The notes: generated from the letters alone by a model not told the origin. 64,000 bases of DNA from JBBQFC01 sp038321615 (GCA_038321615.1 JBBQFC010000006.1:1-64000), one strand, 5' to 3'; shown: positions 43,240 through 52,257, counted from the stretch's first letter. Numbers and translations are program-made.

Positions 43240-43984
43240 AGATCTCACTTTTTTGATTCACAGAAACCGGCTTTTGGTCGGTTTTTGTCGGTTTAGGATG
43301 CCTGATTAGTTTGCCGTACCAAGACGCTAATTTCTCAGCAGGCACGCCCAAATAGTACATTGTAAAAATGAAAAGATTAGCAGAATTCACTCGGAAGTAG
43401 CCATTTTCGTCATACTTACGCGCAGAAACTTCGATATCGGCCTGAATAACTTTAAACTGCGCGTGTTTTTTGCCGCGAGCGATAATGTCATAATCTTCCA
43501 TGACCCGCTTGGATTCGTCATAACCTTGAAGCTTCTCGAAAAGATTTTTGGTTATAAATAGGCTTTGATCGCCTCCACGAAAGATCATAAACGGAAATCG
43601 GGTGAACCATGAGTTGATTCTAAGCAGTCTCTTAGGAGAGCTAAAGCGAAAACGAAAACAGCCAAATTCATTGCCATCGGCTAAGGCTGAACTGATATGT
43701 GTAGAGAATTTTACCGGTGGTAGCGTGTCGGCATGCACGAAGTATAGAGTCTTTGCCGATGCCGCCTGGGCTCCTAAATTTAACTGAACAGCCCTATTGG
43801 CAATGTTTCCAGTAATTACTTTCGCTCCTGTCTTTAATGCCAAATCTACTGTAGTATCTGTGCTGCCACCATCTATGATGATACACTCGATTCGCGCAGA
43901 GCTGTCGCAAACACGACGAATAAGCCTTTGGATGTGCGCCGATTCATTAAACGTGGGAATAATTACAGATATTTCGGGCATCAT
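43196..43984 (-). CDS. Family 2 glycosyltransferase, TIGR04283-like
   Basis: A 262-residue GT-A glycosyltransferase: ISVIIPTFNESAHIQRLI at the N terminus, IIIDGGSTDTT for nucleotide-sugar binding, and FVHADTLPP as the DxD-like region. The length and FRGGDQSLFI match the TIGR04283 subgroup, which has been linked to arsenosugar synthesis; this link is from family knowledge, and no arsenic genes are present. The gene is divergent from a DUF547 gene, with about 40 bases between, an arrangement I have seen for this family. It overlaps the neighbouring lipoprotein gene at the 3' end. Confidence 0.82.
   Translation of the reverse strand: MMPEISVIIPTFNESAHIQRLIRRVCDSSARIECIIIDGGSTDTTVDLALKTGAKVITGNIANRAVQLNLGAQAASAKTLYFVHADTLPPVKFSTHISSALADGNEFGCFRFRFSSPKRLLRINSWFTRFPFMIFRGGDQSLFITKNLFEKLQGYDESKRVMEDYDIIARGKKHAQFKVIQADIEVSARKYDENGYFRVNSANLFIFTMYYLGVPAEKLASWYGKLIRHPKPTKTDQKPVSVNQKSEISTFAPSCEPDSKPG
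43264..43286 (+). terminator. Possible terminator of the SRPBCC lipoprotein gene
   Basis: AAACCG and CGGTTT can pair around GCTTTTGGT, followed by T residues, 25 bases after the stop codon. It lies inside the 3' coding region of the opposite glycosyltransferase gene. Weak stem, so tentative. Confidence 0.35.
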
Positions 43985-44024
43985 ACTTGCAAAAGAAATC
44001 TAAATCAGTGTAATAAACGTGAGT

Positions 44025-44855
44025 ATGAACGAACAAATACCAACAAGCAGATTTATGAACATCGGATTTCTAGTATTAACTCTTTCACTCGGCTTAGCTT
44101 CCTGCACCACAGTCGAAACTTCGGCCAAGGAAACCACATCCGTTGCTGAAGCTTCAGTGGCACCTTCAAAGATAGGACTTGTGGACCACGCCAAATGGGA
44201 TGCATTATTAAAAAAACATGTCAATGACAAAGGCATGGTAAATTATAAGGGAATGATCAAGGACAGCCTTCAATTGAATGCCTATCTCAAGCAAGTTGAA
44301 AGCAATCCACCAGATAAAAGCACTTGGAGTAAACCCGAGCAGTTGGCTTATTGGATCAACGCTTACAATGCTTTTACGGTGCGCCTTATCATCCGAAACT
44401 ATCCCGTGAAATCTATAAAAGACATTGCCGGTGGCATCCCCTTCGTCAATACACCATGGGATATTAAGTTCATAAAGATTGGGGGCGAAACCCACGATTT
44501 AAATAATATCGAACACGGGATAGTGCGTAAAGAATTTAATGAGCCACGCATCCATTTTGTCTTGGTATGTGCGGCTGTATCCTGCCCGCGTTTGCGCAAT
44601 GAAGCCTACGACGCGAAACGACTCGAAGAGCAACTTGACGATCAGGCGCGCGTAACTTTCAATGATCCATCAAAAAATAAAGTTGAGAAAGACAAGGCGC
44701 AAATCACAAAATTACTCGATTGGTATTGGGGTGATTTTAAAGGTCTCAAGATGACGCGCCAGGAATATGTGAACCAATACAGCGTGGTGAAAATGAATGC
44801 CAATGCTGAAATTACTTTCATGGATTACTTCTGGGAACTCAACGAGCAAAAGTAG
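44025..44855 (+). CDS. DUF547 domain lipoprotein
   Basis: The protein (about 276 residues) has a lipoprotein signal ending LGLASC, followed by a low-complexity Thr/Ala linker and a DUF547 domain: AYWINAYNAFTVRLIIRNYP, NNIEHGIVRKEF, RIHFVLVCAAVSCPRLRNEA. The conserved Cys of AVSCP and His of IEHG suggest an enzyme fold of unknown activity (some members are compared with cysteine peptidases). I use the ATG at 44025; a GTG two codons earlier and an ATG at 44055 are alternatives. It is divergent from the TIGR04283-like glycosyltransferase. Confidence 0.87.
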   Translation: MNEQIPTSRFMNIGFLVLTLSLGLASCTTVETSAKETTSVAEASVAPSKIGLVDHAKWDALLKKHVNDKGMVNYKGMIKDSLQLNAYLKQVESNPPDKSTWSKPEQLAYWINAYNAFTVRLIIRNYPVKSIKDIAGGIPFVNTPWDIKFIKIGGETHDLNNIEHGIVRKEFNEPRIHFVLVCAAVSCPRLRNEAYDAKRLEEQLDDQARVTFNDPSKNKVEKDKAQITKLLDWYWGDFKGLKMTRQEYVNQYSVVKMNANAEITFMDYFWELNEQK

Positions 44856-44856
44856 T

Positions 44857-46425
44857 TTAGTTCCTATTTACCAGTAATGGATAAGCCAAATCGGTTATAA
44901 AACTGGTTTGGCTTTTTTCATGCACCAAGTGCAATAGGAGTTCCGAAGCTGTTGCCAGGTATTTGTTTACTTCTGGCTTTGCGCTAAGCATAGACCGTAC
45001 CTTCATACTTTCTTCATCAAATAAGTTGTTGAACAGAGCCAGATCAAACACTTGCCCATCGGCCAATCGAGCCTTGCACTGCTTCCATTGCCACAATTGC
45101 GCACGAGCCAATTCAGCCCCGGTTTTGTCTTCTACCTTTTGCATGATTTCTATAGTTCCAGCTCCGGAGAGCCAAGAAGCCAGGTAAAACAGGCATACGT
45201 GTATGTGCTGCCGTATTTGCCGTTCAGTAATATCGCCCCTAGACACGCTCAATAATTGGTTTACTCCAATATGCTGCACATTGAGCGGCCGTTCATTATT
45301 CGTTTCGGGCTTTGCGGAATTCCAGTGCCTAAGAATTGGGTCGACTAATTGGGGATGGGCCACCCTACTCCCATCAAATCCTTGGGTTTGCTCGTCCATT
45401 TTCCCTTTTATTACGGTCTCCATTATCCCGTCGGAAAGCGCCTCATTTTTGCCATTTGGAAGTTCGTTCGACGTGACACCAATGGCTTGACCTCCACGTC
45501 GGTGTGCCACATATACAATCTGCTGGGCATAACATTCCAAAAATGGACATTGAAAAGAGAGCGTGTCCCGGTCGGGCAGCATGTATCCCGCCTTGGTTCC
45601 GAAATGTTTAATGAAGCTAAATAGATAATTTTGTTTTCCGCAACTCAGTCCCGAGCTGTGGTCGCGCAATTCGTAAAGCATTTCATCAAGTTGAAATGCA
45701 GCTGGCATCGTTTCTACAGTTACTGTGGCCTTAATGGTACCGCAATCCAAACCAAAATAGTTCTGGGCGAAAATAAAAATATCATTCCACCAGCGCGCTT
45801 CGCGGTAATGTTCCAATTTAGAAAGGTAAAAGAAGGGCCCTTGCCCTTGCTCGACCAATTGATGCGCATTATGGAAAAAGTACAAACCAAAATCGAAGAG
45901 TGAAGCGCTCAACAGCTCATTGTTTACAGTAACATGCGACTCATCGCAATGCATGGCACGAGGCCGGATCATTAGTACTGAATGGTTATTGCCAGCAGAA
46001 CTATGAGTTACCCATTGGCAAAGCGCGCGATGACCGTTAAGCAGATTCGCCCACGTAGGAGAAATTCCATCTTCAAAATCTGCAATCAATACGGGTGCTT
46101 TTGATGTAGTTCCTGCCTTTAGCGACTCTTCATTGGGCAATACCAGGAGCTCTAATCTCCTATCGCGGAGACAATCCGGAATCGGAGAAATCTTCCACTC
46201 CGCCGAACGAACATGGGCTGTGCGCTCAGGAAATTCAAACTTTACACCCGAGTCCATTCTTTGCTGAACGGCCAAACGACTTTCGAGCAATTTTTGCCGG
46301 CTGTGCTCGAAATTTTCGTGCAACTCTTTTAAAAAGACTAAAACTTCAGGAGATAAGATTTCTTGAATCCAAGGCTGACTTCCCGGTGCGTGCTTTATTG
46401 TAGTGGGTTGTGGAGTAGTACTCAT
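44857..46425 (-). CDS. aceB: Malate synthase A, divergent
   Basis: At 522 residues it matches the length and order of malate synthase A, the glyoxylate-shunt enzyme condensing glyoxylate and acetyl-CoA. Recognisable blocks: ADFEDGISPTWANLL, LMIRPRAMH, GPFFYLSKLEHYREARWW, TVETMPAAFQLDEMLYELR, GSRVAHPQLVDP. Compared with E. coli AceB from memory, Arg (R154), Glu (E238) and the catalytic-base Asp (D433) are kept, but the second Mg2+-ligand Asp in RWDY is Asn here (N266, KQNY), RPRGWH is RPRAMH and GCVPI is GTIEI. Activity is therefore uncertain. No isocitrate lyase gene is seen. It ends one base from the convergent DUF547 gene. Confidence 0.88.
   Translation of the reverse strand: MSTTPQPTTIKHAPGSQPWIQEILSPEVLVFLKELHENFEHSRQKLLESRLAVQQRMDSGVKFEFPERTAHVRSAEWKISPIPDCLRDRRLELLVLPNEESLKAGTTSKAPVLIADFEDGISPTWANLLNGHRALCQWVTHSSAGNNHSVLMIRPRAMHCDESHVTVNNELLSASLFDFGLYFFHNAHQLVEQGQGPFFYLSKLEHYREARWWNDIFIFAQNYFGLDCGTIKATVTVETMPAAFQLDEMLYELRDHSSGLSCGKQNYLFSFIKHFGTKAGYMLPDRDTLSFQCPFLECYAQQIVYVAHRRGGQAIGVTSNELPNGKNEALSDGIMETVIKGKMDEQTQGFDGSRVAHPQLVDPILRHWNSAKPETNNERPLNVQHIGVNQLLSVSRGDITERQIRQHIHVCLFYLASWLSGAGTIEIMQKVEDKTGAELARAQLWQWKQCKARLADGQVFDLALFNNLFDEESMKVRSMLSAKPEVNKYLATASELLLHLVHEKSQTSFITDLAYPLLVNRN
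44883..44918 (+). terminator. Terminator of the DUF547 gene, inside aceB
   Basis: AAGCCAAATCGGTT and AACTGGTTTGGCTT form a 14-base stem with two non-Watson-Crick positions over ATAA, followed by TTTT. It serves the plus-strand gene ending at 44855 but lies wholly inside the minus-strand malate synthase coding sequence. Confidence 0.75.
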
Positions 46426-46496
46426 AAGTCGTTCAGAAAGATTTCAAATATAGGATTATGCGTATGATATGCGAATCACACCAAAAACGATAACAT

Positions 46497-46519
46497 AAAA
46501 AAAGCCGACGAACGTCGGC
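46497..46519 (-). terminator. Terminator of tRNA-Leu
   Basis: On the minus strand GCCGACG pairs with CGTCGGC over TT, followed by TTTTTTT, six bases after the tRNA end. It lies upstream of aceB, isolating that gene from the tRNA transcript. Confidence 0.85.
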
Positions 46520-46525
46520 CTTTTG

Positions 46526-46608
46526 TGCCCAGGACTGGACTCGAACCAGCACAAGCTTAGCTCACCACCCCCTCAAGGTGGCGTGTCTACCAATTTCACC
46601 ACCTGGGC
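46526..46608 (-). tRNA. tRNA-Leu (anticodon GAG)
   Basis: An 83-base minus-strand gene with acceptor stem GCCCAGG/CCTGGGC and discriminator A (46526), an anticodon stem CCACC/GGTGG around TTGAGGG so that GAG is at 34-36, the long variable arm of class II tRNAs, and GTTCGAGTC in the T loop. It reads CUC and CUU leucine codons. CCA is not encoded. Confidence 0.96.
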
Positions 46609-46720
46609 ATTTTGGTGCGCAAAGGTAATTAATTGATGGAAATTTGAAAGCTACCCGAAATTTTTGAAAGCTATCTTATCGATGCTATCAAACACCTGTC
46701 ATTGAAAAAATTGTGAGCGG

Positions 46721-46753
46721 TTTGCCCATGTAAAATTTGGTAAAGTATCTTTA
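46721..46753 (+). promoter_or_regulatory. Probable promoter of the hydroxylase gene
   Basis: TTTG (46721-46724), a 21-base spacer and TATCTTTA (46746-46753) fit TTTG/TAnnTTTG with one mismatch, 15 bases before the ATG at 46769. Confidence 0.45.
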
Positions 46754-46768
46754 CTCAAAATTTTGATC

Positions 46769-47443
46769 ATGCAGCACACGCCAAAGAATAAGGGGACAAC
46801 GGCTTTGTTCAAAAATCCAATTCTTGAAAAGCTTGCCCGAACGCACATTGCGGTACCATTGAGCATCTACTTTATTGGTTCTACAGTCTTGATGTATTTA
46901 AATTTTTCCCGCGGATACACTTCGGCTCGGGGCGGGATTTCGATGTTTTTTGTTGGTTTATTATTTTGGACTTGGTTCGAGTATTTTATGCACAAACATC
47001 TCTTCCACATGCTCCCGACCAATAAAATTAAGGAGCGCATTCAATATACCTTTCACGGAGTACATCATGAATTTCCCCGCGATAAAACTCGACTTGCTAT
47101 GCCACCGGCTGCGGCATTATTATTATTAATTGCACTTTTCTTTATCTTCAAATTGATTATGGGTAATTACGTCTTTACCTTTTTACCAGGTTTCGTGATG
47201 GGTTATTCGGCATATTTATTTGTACATTTTGCTATTCACGCGTTTGTACCCCCAAAAAATAAATTGAATGCACTTTGGGTCAATCATAGCATTCACCATT
47301 ACAAAGACGATACAGTAGCTTTTGGCGTTTCCAGTCCGCTTTGGGACTTTATTCGTGGCACCATGCCAAGAAAAACTTATAGAAAGTCTAAAGAAGAACG
47401 GGCGCCAAAAAATGTAAATGCGCATCAGGAAGTCCTGGCTTAA
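46769..47443 (+). CDS. Fatty acid hydroxylase/sterol desaturase family membrane protein
   Basis: A 224-residue di-iron membrane enzyme with about four hydrophobic segments and the histidine cluster HKHLFH, HGVHHEF, HFAIH and HSIHHYKDD, the spacing of fatty-acid 2-hydroxylases and related carotenoid/sterol oxidases. Such enzymes hydroxylate acyl chains, for example of sphingolipids, which some Bacteroidota make. The ATG at 46769 follows a TTG two codons upstream; I prefer the ATG. The basic C-terminal tail (MPRKTYRKSKEERAPK) is cytoplasmic. Single-gene unit with its own promoter. Confidence 0.88.
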   Translation: MQHTPKNKGTTALFKNPILEKLARTHIAVPLSIYFIGSTVLMYLNFSRGYTSARGGISMFFVGLLFWTWFEYFMHKHLFHMLPTNKIKERIQYTFHGVHHEFPRDKTRLAMPPAAALLLLIALFFIFKLIMGNYVFTFLPGFVMGYSAYLFVHFAIHAFVPPKNKLNALWVNHSIHHYKDDTVAFGVSSPLWDFIRGTMPRKTYRKSKEERAPKNVNAHQEVLA

Positions 47444-47552
47444 GGAATTATCTTCTCAAAATTCCGGTCGTGTCTCCGACAAAAGCGGACATCCATATAG
47501 CGCAGATTGGAGATGAATCCCATTGTTGTTCTTTCTTGAACAGCGAAACTTG

Positions 47553-47560
47553 TACCTTCG
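47553..47560 (+). promoter_or_regulatory. Possible -7 element of the hydrolase-OsmC gene
   Basis: TACCTTCG matches TAnnTTTG with one mismatch and lies seven bases before the ATG at 47568. A TTG at 47526-47528 is 24 bases upstream. Its placement inside the longer reading frame supports the later start codon. Confidence 0.4.
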
Positions 47561-47567
47561 ACTTCTC

Positions 47568-48791
47568 ATGAAATCATCGTCTGTTCTATTTCCTAATGAT
47601 CAAGGCATACAGCTTAGCGCAGTTCTCGACGAACCGATTGGTAAAGCTCCAATTGCCTTTGTTATTTTCGCCCACTGCTTTACCTGTGGAAAGAATATTA
47701 GCACCGCAACTCGAATTAGTGCGCGACTCGTTCATGAAGGGTTTGGCGTGCTTCGATTCGACTTCACTGGCCTCGGTCAAAGTGAAGGCGCTTTTGCCGA
47801 AACGAGTTTCCTTACCAATCTGAGCGACATCTATTCCGCAGCCGACTTCTTGAAATTGAATTATCGATCTCCACAATTATTGATTGGTCATTCCCTTGGA
47901 GGCACTGCGGTAATTCACGCTGCCGATAAAATCGACGGAATAAAAGCCATCTGTACCATCGGATCGCCCTTTGAAGCTCACCATGTGACTCATATGCTCG
48001 AAAGCGGAATCGAAGAGATCGAAAGAACTGGAAAAGCGCTCATTATAATTGGAGGTCGTCCGTTTCCGATTGGCAAGAAATTTATTGACGATCTTAATTT
48101 GGTGAGCAGCAAGGAAGTGCTCCAGCGCATGCGAAAGGCTCTACTAATTCTCCATTCTCCACAGGACGAAATTGTAGAAATCAAAAATGCAGCTGACATT
48201 TACCAAGCGGCATTCCATCCTAAAAGCTTTGTGAGCCTCGACGGAGGCGACCATTTGCTTTCAAATAAAGCAGATGCTCATTATGCCGCCAAAGTAATTG
48301 CAGCATGGGCGGCGAGATATTTGGAAAGCGAAGTGGACGAACCATCTATTGAAACCGAGCACCAGGTAGCCGTGCAAATAGAGCAAAAAGCCTTTACGAC
48401 GGAAGTACAAGCGGGTCGACATTTTTCGATCGCCGATGAACCTTTAGAGCTTGGAGGGAAAGACGAAGGCCCTTCTCCTTACCAGCTTCTTTGTGCAGCT
48501 CTTGGCTCTTGTACGGCTATGACGCTCAAAATGTACGCAGATCGAAAAAACTGGGATTTTAAGAAAATTACTGTTCATCTCAGCCATTCCAAATCGCATA
48601 AGATTGATGCGGAAAACGCTGTCGAACGCAGGACTAAAATGGAGTATATCTCGCGCTTAATCAAGATAGAAGGAGATCTCGACGCCGACCAACGCGCAAA
48701 AATGCTTGAAATAGCCAATAAATGTCCGGTTCATCGCACCCTCACCGAAGCCGATGTGGTAGTGGAAACCCAGGAGCTAATAGGCGAATGA
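47568..48791 (+). CDS. Alpha/beta hydrolase fused to an OsmC-like domain
   Basis: A 407-residue fusion. Residues 1-255 are an alpha/beta hydrolase with nucleophile S109 in GHSLGG, FDFTGLGQSEG as the lid-side strand, and a C-terminal His in GGDHLLS. Residues about 265-405 are an OsmC/Ohr-type domain: GPSPYQLLCAALGSCTAMTL with the peroxidatic Cys and NKCPVHRTL with the second Cys. OsmC domains reduce organic hydroperoxides; the fused hydrolase is of unknown substrate, perhaps an ester or lipid peroxide. Start chosen at 47568 over 47523 because a -7-like element lies between. It overlaps the next gene by four bases. Confidence 0.9.
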   Translation: MKSSSVLFPNDQGIQLSAVLDEPIGKAPIAFVIFAHCFTCGKNISTATRISARLVHEGFGVLRFDFTGLGQSEGAFAETSFLTNLSDIYSAADFLKLNYRSPQLLIGHSLGGTAVIHAADKIDGIKAICTIGSPFEAHHVTHMLESGIEEIERTGKALIIIGGRPFPIGKKFIDDLNLVSSKEVLQRMRKALLILHSPQDEIVEIKNAADIYQAAFHPKSFVSLDGGDHLLSNKADAHYAAKVIAAWAARYLESEVDEPSIETEHQVAVQIEQKAFTTEVQAGRHFSIADEPLELGGKDEGPSPYQLLCAALGSCTAMTLKMYADRKNWDFKKITVHLSHSKSHKIDAENAVERRTKMEYISRLIKIEGDLDADQRAKMLEIANKCPVHRTLTEADVVVETQELIGE

Positions 48792-50176
48792 TTCTGCCAG
48801 AAGCTTTCCTTGCGGCTTTGCCGATTCCGCAAAACGAAGTGTCCGATTTTGTAGAGAGTTTGGCTTTGGACACTCCGGTGAGTGTGCGTTTCAATCCGAT
48901 GAAAGCTTCACCAAACCAGAATTTTCAGCCAGTGCCGTGGTGCGATCATGCTTATTACTTACCCACACGGCCGCGGTTCACTTCCGATCCAGCCTTTCAC
49001 GCTGGGGCTTATTATCCGCAAGAAGCGAGCTCCATGTTTCTCGGAACTATCATTAAATCGCTGGGCTTGGATCAAAGGCCCATCGCTGGGCTCGATTTAT
49101 GCGCGGCGCCTGGTGGTAAGTCGAACTTACTCCGTACAGCCCTACATCCCCAATCATTCCTTCTCGCAAACGAAACGATTGGTTCGCGGACAAAAATTTT
49201 GAATGAAACCCTCTTGAAATGGGGTATTTCGGGCTACGCTATCACTCAAAAAGACCCATCCGTATTGGGAAGGCTAGAAGGTATGTTCGATCTAATACTT
49301 GTCGATGCTCCTTGCAGTGGCGAAGGCTTGTTTCGAAAGAACCCCGATGCCATAAAGGAATGGTCTCCAAATTTGGTAAACCTATGTAGCTCAAGGCAGA
49401 AGCGAATTCTGTCCGACATTTGGCCGGCACTCAAACCCGGTGGAATTTTAATATACAGCACTTGCACTTACAACCAGCAAGAAAATGAAGCCAATCTAGA
49501 GTGGTTGAGCAAGGAAAAAAATGCCCAAGCCTTGCCGATTGAAATTCCTCCCCAAACAGGACTAATAATCACGTCCCGTTCAGGAATTTCGGGTTATCGC
49601 TTTATGCCGCATAAAATAACGGGCGAAGGATTTTTTATTGCAGCCGTGCAAAAGCTCGACGAGAAAAGCCAAAGACAAAAGAAAGTTTCCCTTCCGCAGT
49701 TAAAGCCATATAAATCAGAATTATTAGATGCCAATCGCTTTCACGCCTCCGACCAACCAGGCAATGTGTTTGCGCTTCTGGAAGACCATCTCCCTTCATT
49801 AGGTGGAATCTTGGCCGCAGGCATCAAACTGTATCAGCCGGGCATGCCGTTGGGACGCGACAGGGCCGGGCAGTTTAAACCCGATCATGGATATGCGATG
49901 CAGGCTTCCGCACGAAAAATGCTTGCCGTCATCGAAGTTGAATTGGAGCAAGCGCTGCACTATTTATCGCGAGCCGATTTGGCGATCGATACGAATTCGA
50001 ATGCAACCTTATCCTTGATGCGGCACGCAGGCTTTGATCTCGGCCTCGGAAAGTTGCGAAATGGCCGTATTACGAGTGAATATCCTATCCACTGGCGAAT
50101 TTTGCACGCACAGGAATCGCTCTACCGACCGCTTGCGCGTGCGGTTGAAAGCTTGACGCCCGAAAAAGGATCATAA
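48788..50176 (+). CDS. rsmF: rRNA (cytosine-C5)-methyltransferase, RsmF-like
   Basis: The 462-residue protein has the NOL1/NOP2/Sun fold: SAM motif GLDLCAAPGGKS (residues 101-112), DAPCSGEGLF with one catalytic Cys (C176) and YSTCTYNQQENE with the nucleophile (C226). The C-terminal part, with GRDRAGQFKPDHGYAM, resembles the RsmF-specific tail. RsmF makes m5C1407 in E. coli 16S rRNA; the exact base in this organism is an inference. ATG at 48788 overlaps the stop of the hydrolase-OsmC gene (ATGA), so the two are co-translated. Confidence 0.9.
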   Translation: MILPEAFLAALPIPQNEVSDFVESLALDTPVSVRFNPMKASPNQNFQPVPWCDHAYYLPTRPRFTSDPAFHAGAYYPQEASSMFLGTIIKSLGLDQRPIAGLDLCAAPGGKSNLLRTALHPQSFLLANETIGSRTKILNETLLKWGISGYAITQKDPSVLGRLEGMFDLILVDAPCSGEGLFRKNPDAIKEWSPNLVNLCSSRQKRILSDIWPALKPGGILIYSTCTYNQQENEANLEWLSKEKNAQALPIEIPPQTGLIITSRSGISGYRFMPHKITGEGFFIAAVQKLDEKSQRQKKVSLPQLKPYKSELLDANRFHASDQPGNVFALLEDHLPSLGGILAAGIKLYQPGMPLGRDRAGQFKPDHGYAMQASARKMLAVIEVELEQALHYLSRADLAIDTNSNATLSLMRHAGFDLGLGKLRNGRITSEYPIHWRILHAQESLYRPLARAVESLTPEKGS

Positions 50177-50206
50177 ATCCTTAATTTCGCCGCCAATACC
50201 GAATAT

Positions 50207-52249
50207 ATGAAACTTGGAAATTATGTTTTTGGCAGTTGGATGGACGGAACAGGTGCAGGTCAAACCTTGTACGATGCATCTTACCAAAAGGAAATTGCTG
50301 TCGCGACAAGCGAAGGGCTCGATTTTGCTGAAATTTTAAATTATGCTCGCAAAGTGGGCAATCCTGCCCTTCGAAAAATGACTTTTCACGAGCGGGGACG
50401 AATGCTAAAGGCATTAGCGCTCCACCTTCTAGACAAGAAGGAAGATTTTTACTTGTTGAGCTATGCCACGGGTGCTACCCGTGCCGATAGTTGGATCGAT
50501 ATCGAAGGTGGCATAGGCAACTTATTTGCTTACAGTAGCTTACGCAAACAATTTCCCAACGAAACTTATTTTGTCGATGGCGAAACGGCTCCACTTTCTA
50601 AAAATGGAAGCTTTATTGGTCACCACATTATGGTGCCACGCGAAGGCGTAGCTATACATATTAATGCATTCAATTTCCCCGTGTGGGGAATGCTTGAGAA
50701 AATAGCTGTGAATCTACTTGCGGGAATGCCCGCCGTGGTAAAGCCTGCCACGCTTACGAGCTACCTTACCGAAGCAGTGGTGCGAGAAATAGACCGCAGT
50801 GGAATTTTGCCGAAAGGTGCGCTTCAATTAATATGTGGATCGGCTCACACGCTTATTGATTTTGCGGAATTGCAGGACGTGGTCACCTTTACCGGTTCGG
50901 CTATCACCGGTAGAAAGCTTAAGGCAAACAAACGGATTATTGACGAAGCGGTGCCGTTTAATATGGAAGCCGACTCACTCAACTCCTGCGTACTTGGTCC
51001 TGATGTGAAAATCGATTCGCCCGAATTTGACTTATTCATCAAGGAAGTGCACCGCGAAATGGTGGCCAAATGCGGACAAAAATGTACTGCCATTCGCAGG
51101 GTATTCGTCCCGCAAGACCGATTAGAAGACGTGCAGATAGCTTTAGCTAATCGCCTTTCTAAAACAACCATTGGCGATCCGCGGAAAGAAGGTATCCGGA
51201 TGGGAGCCCTTGCAGGCAGAGATCAATTAAAAGACGTGCGATCGAAAGTGGACGAATTACTTCGCGATTCAGAATTAGTTTACGGATCGCTCGATAGAGG
51301 AAACTGGGACAGTGCCCTTGATGAAGGGGCGTTTTTGAGCCCATTGGTGCTCCTTAACGACCGTCCGTTCGAACGGAAAGCCACCCACGAAGTTGAAGCC
51401 TTCGGGCCGATTATTACCCTCATGCCATATTCAGATCTTGACGAAGCTATTGCGCTAACCAAACTGGGAAAAGGATCGCTCGTGAGTTCTATTGTCACCA
51501 ACGATCGGCATGTAGCCCGACATTATACTATAGGCGCTGCAACCCACCACGGACGGATATTGGTGCTCAACCGCGATTGTGCAAGCGAAAGTACAGGCCA
51601 CGGCTCACCTATGCCTATGCTGGTGCATGGCGGCCCGGGACGAGCCGGCGGAGGAGAAGAAATGGGTGGCAAGCGCGGCGTAATGCATTACTTGCAGCGG
51701 TGCTCTATTCAAGGTTCCCCAGAAATGATTACGGCGGTAACCAATGTGTATCAATCAGGCAGCCCCTTTATTGAAAAGGACGTACACGTATTCCGAAAAC
51801 ATTTTGAAGACATAGAAATCGGTGAAACCGTCGTTACCCATAAGCATACCGTTACCGAAACAGATATTGTCAATTTTGCCAATGTGAGCGGCGATAATTT
51901 TTATGCCCACATGGACGAGACAGCTCTTGATGGAACAATTTTTGAAAAACGGGTAGCTCATGGTTACTTCGTGCTCTCGAAAGCAGCCGGCCTGTTTGTC
52001 GATCCAAAAAAAGGCCCTGTACTTTTAAACTACGGTCTCGAAGAATGCCGGTTTACAAAGCCCGTTTACGCTGGAATGACCATTGGCGTGAACTTCACCG
52101 CTAAGCAAAAGATCGATCAGGAGAAAAGATCGGAAGATGATGTGGCTAAAGGCATTGTGAAATTCTTGGTAGAGGTGTATGACGAAACAGGCGAAACTGT
52201 CGCTATTGCAACGATTCTTACCATGGTTAAAAAACGAAATCAAAACTAA
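50207..52249 (+). CDS. paaZ: Bifunctional oxepin-CoA hydrolase/semialdehyde dehydrogenase PaaZ
   Basis: A 680-residue fusion from phenylacetate degradation. Residues 1-520 are an aldehyde dehydrogenase with the general base in NMEADSLN (E254) and the nucleophile in CGQKCTAIRR (C293). Residues about 530-680 are a MaoC-type hot-dog hydratase with VSGDNFYAHMDET and VAHGYFVLS, carrying the Asp and His of the ring-opening hydrolase. The length and order match E. coli PaaZ (681 residues). It is likely transcribed with terC and an enoyl-CoA hydratase gene immediately downstream. The rest of the paa pathway is not within the window. Confidence 0.95.
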   Translation: MKLGNYVFGSWMDGTGAGQTLYDASYQKEIAVATSEGLDFAEILNYARKVGNPALRKMTFHERGRMLKALALHLLDKKEDFYLLSYATGATRADSWIDIEGGIGNLFAYSSLRKQFPNETYFVDGETAPLSKNGSFIGHHIMVPREGVAIHINAFNFPVWGMLEKIAVNLLAGMPAVVKPATLTSYLTEAVVREIDRSGILPKGALQLICGSAHTLIDFAELQDVVTFTGSAITGRKLKANKRIIDEAVPFNMEADSLNSCVLGPDVKIDSPEFDLFIKEVHREMVAKCGQKCTAIRRVFVPQDRLEDVQIALANRLSKTTIGDPRKEGIRMGALAGRDQLKDVRSKVDELLRDSELVYGSLDRGNWDSALDEGAFLSPLVLLNDRPFERKATHEVEAFGPIITLMPYSDLDEAIALTKLGKGSLVSSIVTNDRHVARHYTIGAATHHGRILVLNRDCASESTGHGSPMPMLVHGGPGRAGGGEEMGGKRGVMHYLQRCSIQGSPEMITAVTNVYQSGSPFIEKDVHVFRKHFEDIEIGETVVTHKHTVTETDIVNFANVSGDNFYAHMDETALDGTIFEKRVAHGYFVLSKAAGLFVDPKKGPVLLNYGLEECRFTKPVYAGMTIGVNFTAKQKIDQEKRSEDDVAKGIVKFLVEVYDETGETVAIATILTMVKKRNQN

Positions 52250-52257
52250 TACCTCCT

